Below are positions 1 to 13,771 of a stretch of 64,000 bases of DNA, in pieces. The notes under the pieces were generated by a model. The model was not told the origin of the DNA. It saw only the letters and a list, made by a program, of their open reading frames with translations, and did not search any database. This stretch comes from Earliella scabrosa (lineage: Eukaryota > Basidiomycota > Agaricomycetes > Polyporales > Polyporaceae): assembly GCA_022605405.1 (NCBI GenBank), contig JABYQQ010000001.1, positions 3,162,001 to 3,226,000 on the forward strand, read 5' to 3'. The translations under genes were made by a program, and so were the position numbers. Each line of letters opens with the position of its first letter. The stretch's first letter is position 1.

Positions 1-652
1 CACCGGCATGCACGATCGCTCAGACCAGGAACTGGACTGCCCCCGCAGTGTGCACCGACGGTAGCTTCGCAGCCTTCCGGACAGTCGCTTTGCCGACATT
101 CTCGACGTGTCGTCAATTGTCGTCAGTGTCCATGCTGCACCCAGAGCGCCCTCCGCGTTCTCGCTGCGTTCTCGTCTCCTCTTCACCGCCGGCATCCCCT
201 TTCTGGAAGCCCATATGACCGGAGCCTAACACCGTTGCCGCGCTCCTTATGGTCCTCCTCATCCGTCTTCTCGCCTTCGAATTCTTCCACATTCAGTCTG
301 CACAGTCAAAACCCGATGAACGGTCGTCACCGACGACCGCATCGCCCGTTATGGCAGCCATATGGCCGACGCTATCTTGCGTTCCTCCTCCTAGCATGTT
401 TGTCAGCTTATCACAATCTCCAGCCTCTTGTCACGATCAGCTCGGTGTGAGCCTGTGAGCCTCCTGTCAGAAGTGTGGTTCACCGTCTTGTTGTATCACG
501 AATACAACCTATCCCCGTAACCTCAGTTAGACTTTGGCAGTGCCGCCGGCGTTCGCAACCAACTCAGATGCTCAGAAAATGTCGTGTCAATTTAGAGCGA
601 CCCTATCCCCGTCGTGCATCAACGGTATCACGCCGACAGCGTCAACTCTAAC
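1..652. other. Intergenic or unresolved left edge
   Basis: No recognisable gene lies between the window edge and the 3' end of UTP6. Short open frames exist near 235-458 but have no motif or clear splice structure. This may be the 3' flank of a gene beyond the edge. Confidence 0.4.
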
Positions 653-3650
653 TTACACCGGTGCCGCGCCCTCCGTGGCGTCGCCTTCGCTCTCTCGCGC
701 GCCGTCTTCATCGACGTCGATCCCGTCCCCATCCCCGTCCAAAACCGCCTTCCACCGACGCTCGACCTCGGCCCCAGGCCCGTCCCCAAGCACGCTCCGC
801 GCCCGCGCGACGACCGCGACCGCCTCCCTGCCGTCTCCACTCCGCAGCAACCATGTGGCCCACGCGATGGTCGCCTCCACCCCGTCTTTCTGTCGCCAAA
901 ACTCGTACACGGCCCTAAGCACGCGCGCGTCGTCATCCGGCCGCAGGCCAGCATAACTATGGTTAGACTTGAGCGCGAGCCGGCTGCCAGCCGCAGCACC
1001 ACCCGCCTCCTGCGCGAACACCTCGGCCCAGACCCGCGCGGATGGCACGAACGCAGTCCCGATCCGCCGCACGCGCGCGAGGCGCGCATCCAGAGCCGAT
1101 TCCGTGCTGCGTTGTGCTCCCTCGGCTGATTCAGATGGAGCTTGTGCTTGTGGGTGTCGCCACTTTCGCTGCGGGAGCGCGATATCGCGTGCGCCGAGCG
1201 GGTCGCTGGACTCAGACGCAGGGATCGGGGATGATGTGCCCCCGTGACGGTCGTCGCGCGTGATCCCGACGCGAGAGAGCAGCGCGCGGTGGGAGGCGGC
1301 TGCGTACCGTATCAGGAGGACCTCATGGAGCGCGCCCGTCGCCGCCGGCTCCCGGATAAGCGTCTGGCTCTCGTGCAGCAAATGCTGTGCAGGTGAAATA
1401 AGCGGGCATGCCGAGAGGACCAGCACCAGTACCGGGCCGCGGGTGAGCATGACATGAACACGTCACATAAGAGCGCAGTCAGAGGGGACACGTACCTCGA
1501 GCAGCTGGACGTCAGCATCTGGGTTGTCGTCGTGGTCGGATTTGCGGGATTGGTTCGAATGCTCGAGACCCCATAGCCAGACATCCTGGACCCTGTCGCC
1601 CTGGACGTTCTTCCTGGCGTCGGCCCATGCTTGATCCACCGCGTCTTGGTCGGCGAATTGTCTTTCAGCGCCAAGGCGTGCTAGCCATACGCTTGCGGAT
1701 GTAGACGCATTCGCCGTGTGCTTGCGTGCTATTCGCAATATCTTCTCCGGGCTGTTCGCCTTCGCAGGGAGAAGGCCGGACCCGAGAGAGCTGTGATGTG
1801 ACGCGAGCAGCCGTATGTGTGCCGCGAGCAGAGCAGGTGGAACAGGGGCGGGAAGTTGCTGTATCAAGAGATGGACGGACGTGATCAGGTAGGCTTTCTG
1901 TTAGCAAATCATGGCATGTGAGTATGGTATCCTCCATGCGGTTGCTGGAACAAAGAAGCATTGCTCGATCGACTGTGTCAACTACCTTCCAGGTATCTTG
2001 TGGGAACGAGCTCCGAACTCGATACGCGACGACAGAAACAACGGCATATGTCGCATCGCCGAGCCAACGTGAAAACCGCCTAACAGATAGGCATGACCCT
2101 GTAGAGAACAGAGCAGAGCAGAGACGCAAGCCACACGACGGAGGTACTCCGGTCAGGCGGCCGGACGACCACGAGCACAATGTGCGAGGGTACAAAGTAA
2201 GGCAAAAACTCACCAAACTATCATCGACGTCTTTCCCGCACCACTCCTCCAGGAACTCAGCATACACGCATGCCATGCCTGGAAGAGCGTCGCCGCTTGC
2301 CCTTCTCACGGTTTCTGACAGCTTCTCGTTTGCACGCTTCAGTTCGTCGACCAGCACTTCCCCGACGGCTTCTGACGTGAGCCGTCTCGTGGCGGAAAGC
2401 TTGATCGCGGCTGGAAGCGAAGGGAGGGTCTCGTGAAGGAGCGCGTGAAGGTGATTCAGAAGAGATTCTCGAAGGGCCGGAGGCGAAGGATAAGTCGATA
2501 TGAGCTCGTGTAGCGATGTGAATAGCTCAATTTTTGGTATTGCTGTGAGAGACTCAGAGGACCGCAGCAGATACTGGGAATATGTCACGCACCTTTGACA
2601 GCGCTGGTGATTGCAGACCTGGCAATAGCTCCGTCCATGATCTCTCTGCGAGCTGACTCGTCCTCTCCGACGTCCGCGTCCGCATCGACGTCCATGCGAG
2701 AAGCATCGTCTTCGACCTCTACCTCACCTAGTCCCTCCCATGGGTCGCCAGCTGAGTTCTTGGTCTCTTTGGCCCGGACGTCCCTTGCGGTCACTGCTTT
2801 GCCCTTACCCTTGACATCGATTCCCAAGACGCTCCAGCGACGTCGTAGGCTCTCTACGAAACCCAGCTCCATCCGGAGGTATTCTCGCCACATCTCAATA
2901 CTATCTGCATTTAGCCTCAAACCCCGCTGCAACAAAGCGCGGGCAGCCGTGGGGGACAGATGCTCGAGCTCGTGCGACGCTGCGAGCACATATAGCGCGG
3001 GTACGTTGGGGTGCAGTTGGAGCGCACTAGCGACGCGTCAGGGCGAAGGCCCAATAAATGGAACGTGGGATGAAGGCTCACCGTGCGGTAATGCGTCCGA
3101 CCAGTGCACGCGCCCCTTCCTTCTTCGCTACCTGGATATATTGTATCCACAGGCCGACGTCGCCCTTGAACTTCTTGAGAGCGCGTTCGAATATCTGGAA
3201 CTGCCGTCGAACGAGGGCGTAGTCAGACACGGAGGGCGGTCCCTTGGCGATCTCTACTCGCGTCAACAAAACGGCTCAAACTGCCCATCAGCGGTGAGAC
3301 ACTCACTGAGTCGCTCTGCTCGTTTCCGGCGCAACGCTTCCAAGCTCATCTCGTAGGTGGCATAGCGCAAGAAGTCACTCTTCTTGGGGATACGGCGGAC
3401 GAGCGCGGTCTCGAAGACAGTCCGCTTCTGCATGATCTGCTTGACCTCTTTCTGCGCGCATCGCACTGTCGGTCAATTACAAGATAGTTCCGTGCTGAAC
3501 ACCAGCACCAGCACGCACATGAGAGAACAGGCCCTTCTGGACGAGGTCCTTGAGCTCAGCGAGCATCTACCGGACGCGTCAATACACATGCATATACCCC
3601 GCCGCCACGTGTTTGCGCACCTGCTCTTGCTGAAACTGAACCCGCTCCAT
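653..3650 (-). CDS. UTP6: Utp6, U3 snoRNA-associated SSU processome subunit
   Basis: This is a component of the small-subunit processome (UtpB subcomplex in yeast) that acts in the nucleolus on 18S pre-rRNA. The first exon starts at 3650 (MERVQFQQEQ). After introns it continues with MLAELKDLVQKGLFSH and KEVKQIMQKRTVFETALVRR, which is the conserved Utp6 N-terminus. The middle exons carry HAT-like helical repeats, for example around ISTYPSPPALRESLLNHLHA and the block at 2585-2989. The last exon (1450-653) ends in an Asp/Glu-rich tail. Introns interrupt the gene at least seven times with GTNNGT donors. The upstream gene at 4126 is divergent, sharing a 475-bp promoter region. The family call is firm; some internal exon junctions are approximate. 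Confidence 0.9.
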
Positions 3651-4125
3651 GTTGTCCGACCAATACCCAAACGACCGGAGAGCGCAAGTGCAGACCCGAG
3701 TGGACGATGAAGCAAACGGAGTTCCATGGGCGCTTCCTCAGGACGAAATTCTTGTGGGGACCACGTGCGGCGTCCTAATCGGGGTAGCTGCTTCTGAGTA
3801 GCCGAATGACGCGGAGCCACAATGCCTGTGCGCCAACCGACCAAGTACTGGCGGCCTCCGACGAGAGATCTCATGTCTAATAGCCTGTGTAGTCGCTCGT
3901 AGCACATGCACAAGACTCACTATCTGAGAGGTTATTTGGCGTAAAGTGTGTAGGAGTGAAAAGGAGCGGACTCGCGGAAGTCACACGAGGCGGCTCGGAG
4001 TTAGGCGGTCGAACTATTCAAGGTCCGGCGGGTCCGACCGAGCCTAGGCGCTGTGGACTGCAGTGAGCTCACCGTTGGTTTGTCCCTCCTCCACATCTTC
4101 CTCCACGCCCTACTCCTCGTCTACA
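3651..4125. promoter_or_regulatory. Divergent intergenic region, UTP6 / Ser-Pro-rich gene
   Basis: This 475-bp stretch separates two head-to-head start codons, so it must hold both promoters. I see no strong TATA box or recognised operator in it. Confidence 0.4.
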
Positions 4126-5617
4126 ATGCCGGCCAAAGCCCACCGTCCCAGCGGCCAGGTCCGCTCACACTCGCGCACGTCTTCTGGCGGTTCTTCCAAG
4201 CTCGGTCTCAATCTTCAATTCACTCAGAAGGAGCCCCCGCCCCCCAGAGTATCTGATAAAGCGAAGAAGGCCACGCATTATCATCACGAGGTGCGTCCTT
4301 TTCTGCGCGACGATCTGCTCGCAGTCGTCGCCTTGTGCCCCATGCTCATCCATGCGCCACGTATAGCCTTCGGCGCGGGCAGTCAACGCCCAGTTCATGC
4401 GCTCCAACAGCGGAATCCGCGTGCATTCGAGGGAGAACCTGCAGCCCGCGGCCTTACGTCGGGCGCCCACACCCAATACCGCCGCGAAGCAGAATGGGTC
4501 CAAACAGAAGGCAGACTTTACTATATCCAGTCCAGAGGAGGGTGAGGACGACGACGAGTGGGTTTCGAGCGAAAGTGGCGCCGCGACACCAAACAATGAA
4601 TCAGATGTCGAGACCACGCCTATTGAGCAGAGCAAAGCCCGGTCTGTGTCACAACCAACGCCCGCAGAGCAAGCTCAGCACGCTCAGTTGAACGCCACCG
4701 GTGGTCACGATGTGGCAACTCCAAGAGCTGCACCCCCTTCTTTGCCTCGTGTTGATACCGCTCGCCCCTCTCAACTTCCCATTGTTCCGACTGCGCGCGA
4801 TTATGCCCTCCCGGAGCAGAAGCAGCAGGCTGAGTCCTCATCTCGGCCGCCACAGAGCGATCAGCCGCGCCCGCAAGTAGATATCCAGATTTCTAGCCCG
4901 ACTCCCCCTGTAAACAAGGCGCGGTCAGAAACGCACTCACCTCCTCGTCGTTCGCCCGATATCGAGGTTTCTCATAAACGACAATCGATGACCCGCCCAC
5001 CATCTGCGCACTCGATCACGTCTCCGACGCTGCGACCACATCCGCTCATTCGTGGACATTCGTACGGCCAAGGTGCATTGGCGCCAAAGCCAGCACCTCT
5101 TGCGCCTTTGGCAACTGTATTACCAGACGCTGCCTCCGGACAGATGTCAACTGCGACCTCCTCACCGACCAGTCTTCGCGCAGGCTCTCCCACCAGCATC
5201 CGAACTGCCTCTGCCTCTCCTAATCTCTCGTCCCCTTCATCATCATCTCCCGCTCACAAGCAACTACGACGCACGTCCACGTCCTCTGTTGCGTCCAGTG
5301 CAACCATGCCTGTCCAATCTTCCGTCGAGAAGCTCTCCGGCCGGTCTAACCACGATCGGCAGAGAACGCTATCGACGATATCGTCGAGTTCCTCCATCGC
5401 TGCACTCACCAATTTCGCACTGCGTTCCACGCCCTCTCCTCGCACTCCCATCACCATCACATCACATTTCCCTCCCCCAGAACAGAGCGCAGCTTTGGAG
5501 TCGATTCACCCGCTACTTCCCCCGCCATACCTCAGCGCGCACCTCACGGTGCTAGCGTATCGGAATCCGATCGCGGAGTCATATGACAGGGTCATCCGCG
5601 CGAAACAGCGCAGATGA
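4126..5617 (+). CDS. Ser/Pro-rich disordered protein of unknown function
   Basis: I do not recognise a characterised homologue. Two exons (4126-4290 and 4394-5617) splice in frame through a GTGCGT donor and a CCCAG acceptor to give about 462 residues. Position 4126 is the first ATG in this frame. The protein is mostly low complexity (Ser, Pro, Thr, Gln). A short acidic block, FTISSPEEGEDDDEWVSSES near residue 110, resembles the DEW-type acidic motif seen in some fungal nutrient-signalling proteins (DUF3295/Mks1-like); that link is only suggestive. The C-terminus from PPPYLSAHLTVLAYRNPI onward is more ordered and probably the conserved part. No signal peptide or membrane segment is visible. 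It is likely a regulatory or scaffold protein, but no function is assigned. Confidence 0.7.
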
Positions 5618-7776
5618 TAACGTGCAGCGTTGGTTAGTGTCAGTTAGAAGATGCTATGGAGTGCTATCGGGTGAGTCTTCTTTGCTGCGGTGCTTCTAGA
5701 ATGAGTTCTGACGGAGTCTACGTGCGGTTAGATGGATGTTCGCCGTTCGGTTCATAGTAAACTCGAACATGTGCGTACGTCCGTCGTCGTCCCATTGACT
5801 TTGCTTTCGCTCTATATTTATCAGTTACTGTAATCTGGATTCCTTACGCGAGCATATGACAACTGATGAACGTCAGCGAGCTTCGGTTTGACGCAAGGCG
5901 ATATGTGAGCCTTATCGCCTTCACAAACACTGGATCAAGATTACCATTCTCCATTTCGCCACGCCTTGCCATGGCGACATCGACTACAATCTCATGCTTG
6001 CTGATTTCGGTAGTCCCCAGATGATCTGCAATTGGTGAGAAAGGAAACAGCTGAGCCACCGCAGGACGAACGTCGCTAATTTGTTCGGAGAACCGCACCG
6101 GAATACCTCAACGATTGCATCCACATGGTAGTCGCGCTCCTTCACGATGACATAGCGTCTGGAGGAATGGCGGCATTGTGAGCGTATCTATCGCGCAACA
6201 TCACTCGAATGCCGCCGACATGACGTCCATCCTCGTCAAGCTTCCCGTCCGGCCTCGGATATTCTTCGATGCACGACATGCTTCTGCATTGAGCTTCCGT
6301 TCCGAGTCCCGTGCGGCCAGCCCTTCTCGCAGCGCGCTGCCTGCGCATCCCGATGTCTTTCGTTCATCGTCATGTCATCACCGTGTCCGAGAAGTCGGTG
6401 TCTGTCTGCAACGAGCCTGCGGACATGGCCCTTCGTTTCTCCCCGGGACGTCGGTGTTCGCGCTCGAAGTCCAGCTAAATTCCAGGATCCGACATTCACT
6501 GTCCAGGCTTCCAAATCGAAGCTGGGGCGCCGACAGGCTCGTCACGGTGCAGACGGCCGCATGGTCCACGATTCTTGCGCTCGTCGGACGGGCAACGTGG
6601 CCGGTCTGTTTACCTCAACCTCAATGAACGCCGGGGGTGCTGTATGCCCCGATTCGCGCAATTGTCCCACCGCTAAATCGTGGGCTCTGGCCAGCCCTTG
6701 CAGCGCGCCCTCTGGCTGCAGTCAGACTGTAGTCTTCCAATCCTCGGCGCCGCCGCGGCGGGCGATCGAACGTAATCTCTGGGGACGAGAGCTCGACGTC
6801 GACTCGCGCCTGCAAATGTTCATATGATTGCCTTGGTGAAGAGACCAGGACGTATGGAGTAACGTGCCTCGAGGCTGGGAGTACGCGAACGCGTCTTTCT
6901 TCCATTGCGACGCTAATCGTATAGCTCACTTCCTTTCCGCTCAGATGCCTGCACATGGATGTGGCTCCCTCCAGCCGCTTCGCCGCCAATTGAGCGAACT
7001 CCAGGCCGCCACGTTTGCAAGCCGACGTTGCGGACGGTGGAGGGCCCTGGCCCATGTGGTCTGCTCGGCCGCCAGTGTTCGGCTTTGCGCACGTGCGGCG
7101 TAATGTCGCGTCAGTGGCTTACCGGAACACGCTCGACTCATCGACCTCTAGACTGGAAATCCCGAGTTTCGGAAAGACAATGCGGGGATGTTTGACAGGG
7201 TGAGCGTGAAACAAGCTTGAATCCGGCCGTTGCTGGTGTCCTATACTTATCGCTGACACCCCGACTCCTTGCTGGACAATATACATAGTGGATGAATGGC
7301 ACACCGCCATTGACCGGTCTCGTGAACGCGCTGTACTGAATCTGCGTCGATCGCGGACGCTAACGAGCACACCAACAGACCAGATGACCCCACTGGCTTC
7401 AGGCCATGACGCGCCATGACGTGCCAAGTCTCGACGTCGACATGGCCGATCCGATGGATCATGGATCATGACTTCAGTCTCGTCAGTCTCGTGGTCAATG
7501 AAACCGGCACAGAACCGGGCTCTACGACGGCGATCCGTCCACGAATCATGGTGATGTGCAGCCATGTTGGCCACGGCAGTATGCCTGATAACTCCGGGTG
7601 GGTTGCACGCGGTCGTGTAAGTTGTCGACCAGCCACAGCCATTTCTTGATGTTATATTCGACTATCGTGGTAGGATCGACGAGACGGTCATGGGTCATGA
7701 TAGTGAACGACCGCCTACATAGGTTCTATGTCAGCGCTCAGCCGCTCATATTGCCAGCGAGCATTGACAGAGTAAT
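5618..7776. other. Gene-poor intergenic stretch
   Basis: About 2.1 kb without a supportable gene. Open frames up to about 150 codons occur on both strands around 6178-7574, but they overlap each other, show no motif, and lack a consistent donor/branch/acceptor pattern. I read them as chance frames in GC-rich DNA. Confidence 0.5.
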
Positions 7777-7866
7777 GGCCGCCTGGCGTAATGGCAACGC
7801 GTCTGACTACGACAGCCTCCAGAGCTGGTTATCAGGAGATTGCAGGTTCGACCCCTGCGGTGGTCA
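7777..7866 (+). tRNA. tRNA-Arg(ACG) with an 18-nt intron
   Basis: The acceptor stem GGCCGCC (7777-7783) pairs with GGTGGTC (7859-7865) through two G-U pairs, followed by discriminator A at 7866. The D arm is GCG-TAATGGCAA-CGC. The anticodon stem TCTGA pairs with TCAGG (7832-7836). The anticodon loop begins CT-ACG-A, giving anticodon ACG. An 18-nt intron (7813-7830) interrupts the loop after position 37, the canonical site. The T arm GCAGG-TTCGACC-CCTGC is perfect. A T-rich run just downstream fits a Pol III terminator. After A-to-I editing it would read CGU, CGC and CGA. Confidence 0.93.
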
Positions 7867-8347
7867 TTTTTGTTTTGTCTGGACGGTCCGGGGACTTGAT
7901 TGGCTCGTCCCACCGCGCTTGATCCTGTAACAGTATCGTCCTGGTGTGTTTCGCCAACGGCACTTTATGTGCAACTACCTACGTACATATACAGAGCAAT
8001 TTTGAATCGACCTCAAAGCCCGCGGCCGTAGTCCGTTTGTTCCCTTCCCCTCATCTATGAGAATATGCGACTGTACGAACTAGAGCCTCGACAGTAGGTA
8101 GCCAATGGTATCAGAGGTGCGTGCAAAGCGTGAACGAGCGCGAATGTATACACGCCAGAATGAATCGATGGTTGCGAGAATGTGAGACCTGCAGGGCCTG
8201 CCAAGGTGAATGTGCATGGAAGTCGCGACGGGCGCTGAAGCGATTAGGAGAGTGTTATGAGAGAGAGCGTCCATCGTCCATAGAAGAGAGGAAAGCAAGG
8301 TCGGAAAGCGAAGAGGACTGTGCGGGCAGGAGGTCTGCAGAGCACGC
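7867..8347. other. Intergenic region, tRNA-Arg to UGP1 3' end
   Basis: It starts with a TTTTTGTTTTG run next to the tRNA, a likely Pol III stop. The rest is the 3' flank of UGP1. No gene is supported. Confidence 0.5.
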
Positions 8348-10294
<1,947 letters not shown>

Positions 10295-10455
10295 AGTTCT
10301 GGAGGGCGGCTGAGAGGAGTGGGGGGAGCAAATGGGGAGAAAAGAGACGTACGGCTGGTTGAGGTGGACGGGCTTTGTTGTATTTGTCGAGATGAGGAGC
10401 GGGAGGAGGGGGGCGGAGAGGGAGCGGACTGGGGGGGCTCGTGGACGGTGATGAC

Positions 10456-10464
10456 GTTTATATA
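10456..10464 (-). promoter_or_regulatory. TATA box of UGP1
   Basis: The minus strand reads TATATAAAC about 165 bp upstream of the UGP1 start codon, in a Cys/Ser-poor, GC-rich promoter. Spacing fits a 5' UTR of roughly 130 nt. Confidence 0.55.
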
Positions 10465-13080
10465 CGTCGAGGGTGATGTCCGAAATGGGCGAGAGAGCGT
10501 ATATCGATCTCGAGTGTTTGGACGGGCTGGAAGGGACGCTTCTCGAATCCCTGCTGGGAGAATCGTCTCTGCTGGGCGAGCTCTCTTCCCGGATTGGCTC
10601 ACAGATCGATCGCCGCTGCTGCTCGCGCGCCGCCGTGCCCAGTGGGCTCGTGCTCGCCGTCGGCCCCGCCCCCGCACTCCCCGCCTGGCGCTCTCCTGCC
10701 GCGCCGCCGCCGCCGCCCAGCGAGAGGCGGCCGACGGCGGACGAGGGGCCCGCCTCCGGCCAGAGGACCCGACCGCGCTGCTCCGCGCACCCCGACCAAC
10801 GTGCGTGCATCGTCGTGCGTATGTCTCCCGCGCCGCGCCGCCGAACCGCACTGACAGCTTCGAACTGGACTGGGGGGATCCGCACACTGTCGAGCCGTAA
10901 TCTGACCGATGCTAGCGCCCCCCGAGATCCCTCCGACAACGAGCAGCGAATTCAGGAGAGATAAAGCAGCGCAGGGACCAAGCGAACCGGACTGCCTGTG
11001 CGGTCGTCCACCTTATGTACCCATCGTCCTCACCCTGTCCGCCCACGTCAGTTTCCGTCATGGTCGAATATATCGGGCCCCTTCGAACATCCTCGCCTCC
11101 CAGATTCCGATCCGTGTTCCAGACCGCCCTTTGATCTCTCTCCGGTCCTTTTTAGCCTCCTCGCCTCTGCCGCCCTGCCTTCGGTCTTCTTTCCCCTTAT
11201 CATCCTCGTTGTGCCTTTCCCTCCCTTTCCTCTCTTCCTCTTCCTTCTCCTCCTCCTCCGCCTCCTCCGTGCTCCTCGTCGCCGCCCACCACGTCCACCG
11301 CGCCCGTTATGCCGAGTTACACCGTTCGTTACATCACTCGCATGATCATACGCGTCGCGACGCGTTTTCTCACTCCACCCTGTTTGGTCGCGCAGCAAGA
11401 CGCGTGCTCGCCCGCCTTACCGACATGCCTTCGATTCTCTCCCCGGTTCCGATCCCGTGACCACGCCTCCATGCATCTTCCATCAACGCTTCATGCGGCC
11501 CTCTCTTGGGCGGCCCTCCGTCCTCTGCCGCCTTTCCCCGGTTCTCTTCTTCCCAGCCATTCTCTGAACGGTCATTCATGTTCCCTTGTTCCTGTTCCTC
11601 ACGTCAGTCCGACGCTCTCTGTCCGGGAGCGCATCGCGTGCGGTATCACTGTTGTGTTTCAAGCGGCCGAATCCCTGTTAGATGCCCCGTGCGTTCGCTG
11701 TCTGCGAACACATCATGACTTCCTCTCGGCGTTCGTCCGCGTCTCCGACACACTCAGCGCGTCGCAATGTTTTGTCGGTCAGATTTTGTTCGCGCCCGCC
11801 AGCGCCCAAATGGTATAGGTTGACAGTTCCATTCGACCTACGAGTGCCTTCAGCGCATCCGCCCCTTGTGTCTACATTCATGCTGCTTGAAATGACAGTG
11901 CCAGGATCATACAGGTACGTGAATCGAGAACCTGCAGGCACACGTCGAAGCCTGCCATGCCTTGTCCATGCTGGACGTTGTTAGTGTCGTTTCCCAGCGG
12001 CCTTGCATGGTTCCGAGCGCCATCTGCGGTATGGTAAGCCCCGTAAGGCCCGCTGCTTCTTGATGTTACTGATGCCTCATCTGCTCAGGGCCGACAGAGG
12101 ATCTCGTAAAGCGTCCGAGTGGATAATGGATTGTTGCCGGGTGGGAACGCAACCTCGCGGCGATGTATCGTGAAGGATGCGTAGTCAGAACTTGGCTGCG
12201 CTTTCGTCACGTTGCGTACGATGTTTCTAGACCCATTGGAAAGCAGAGCTCAGCTTGCCCAAAATCTGCAGACCACCAATAAACCAGACATCTGACAAGG
12301 TTGTGTCGTGTCAGCACTGTCTTCTTGGCCGTCGGGATCGCTGCTGAATCCCACAGTCAACACACAGTCCGACTCCCAGTGACGGTTGGACATTTTAGAC
12401 AGCGATGGCGTGGACAGGCCAGGTCCACAGGCACTGCGAACACCGTGGCCCTGCACAGCAGTTGCTTCCTAGTCCAAGTCGCACACCTCTTGCTTGTATT
12501 GCACGCGTTCTCGTTCAGAAGGTTCGGCTGATCGGTCGTCGTGGGTGCGTTGGCTGGCTGCTGAAGTGTTCACTGTGCCTCGGGCCCTTGTCGCCGACGG
12601 TGGCGGAATATTAATTCCCGAGAGCAACGTGTGCGCCGCGTTTCGGGTGCTTCGCGCCAACTCAAACCACTGATGGAAAGCCGTGCGTCTGTGGGTACAA
12701 CAGCAACCTTGTGGCGAGAGTACTTGCATGGTGGCGCATGTAACTCTTCCCACCCTTCCTGTAGATGTCAGGATTGCGTGACATATTCAGTCTTCGTCGC
12801 GCGTTACTTATTCTGTGCTACGTCTGTCGGTTCGTGTCCTTGTCTAGGAGAGACCGACGCGTCGTGACTCGTAAACTGGTAAGTGTGATGCTTCGGAACA
12901 CACGGCCCGGAGCGCCGGCCGTACAACCAACATGGGCGCTTGGGTAACCATACCCCTTTCAAACCATTGCTCGACCCAGTGAAGACGTCCGTTTGAGTGA
13001 GCTCTGTCTACGAGAAGAACACACCGAATCAAGTCACCTGCCTCAGTGCATATTGTGAAGAACTCGATGTTGTTGGAGCC
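10465..13080. other. Large intergenic region between UGP1 and the TEN1-like gene
   Basis: About 2.6 kb with no supported gene. It opens with a GC-rich block (10620-10900), then a pyrimidine-rich tract of C/T repeats around 11140-11270. An unspliced ATG frame of 169 codons lies at 11309-11818, but it has skewed Ser/Pro/Leu content and no motif. It may contain a long 5' leader or a non-coding transcript. Confidence 0.4.
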
Positions 13081-13692
13081 ATGCCACAGCAAGTTGAAAT
13101 AGCTGTACCCACCACGCTGGCGCGCATTTCGGCCGAGCTCGTCTCGCGCAAGCTGAGGGTGGCTGGATGGTAAGTCTGCGACACTTGGATCTGAACTATG
13201 CTCACTATGCTGATGTGTCCTCCTTATATAGGCTCTTATATGATGACATGGCGTCGTCGACCATCATGATCCACGACGGCGAGGACGCGCTCCTCGTCGA
13301 CATCTCGCTCTGCCTGTCCGGCTACAGGAGAGCTCTGTGGTTGCGCGAGAACAAAACTCTGGTTATGGCCCTTGGTTATCTCGAGGCTTCACAGGTATGA
13401 TGCTTCCACCCATGACTCAGTGCCGCTCGCTCGTTGACCGATGGTGCGTTCGTAGGTCGCCCTCCCGCTGCCACTCCTGCCAGAACACGCGCCGGCTGTC
13501 AGCGCACATCCGTATTTCGTCCTTCGGGCAATCATCGTGGAGGATGCGCGCGACCTCGACATGGGACTATGGACCCGCTCGATACAAGGGCGTGAAGACA
13601 GTGAGACACGCACACGGGATCATACACCCGAGATCTATGAATTTGCACGCACATCTACCGCGACCGGGACTCAGGAGCATGGACAACAGTAA
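13081..13692 (+). CDS. TEN1: Ten1-like CST complex OB-fold protein
   Basis: Predicted telomere-capping subunit that would pair with Stn1 in the CST complex. Three exons (13081-13169, 13232-13394, 13456-13692) splice in frame to 162 residues. The order of segments matches human TEN1: LRVAGWLLYDDMASSTI aligns with its LRTFGRLCLYDMIQS, the strand TLVMALGYLE aligns with LYIVLGELQ, and FVLRAIIVEDARDLDMGLW aligns with VVKARVLTCVEGMNLPLL. These are the expected strands and C-terminal helix of a single OB fold. Family length (about 120-160 residues) fits. The last 30 residues are polar and poorly conserved. The call rests on pattern similarity only, as Ten1 proteins are very divergent. Confidence 0.72.
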
Positions 13693-13771
13693 CGAAAACA
13701 GGAGAGGCCCACGAGCACAGCACCACATAGGAACACTACAAGCTTCCAAGAAATCGTATCCACATACATTT

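Noticed and set aside
11309..11818. Unspliced 169-codon ATG frame in the UGP1-TEN1 gap
   Set aside because: No motif, no introns in an intron-dense genome, and Ser/Pro/Leu-skewed composition; kept only as a remark in the intergenic entry.
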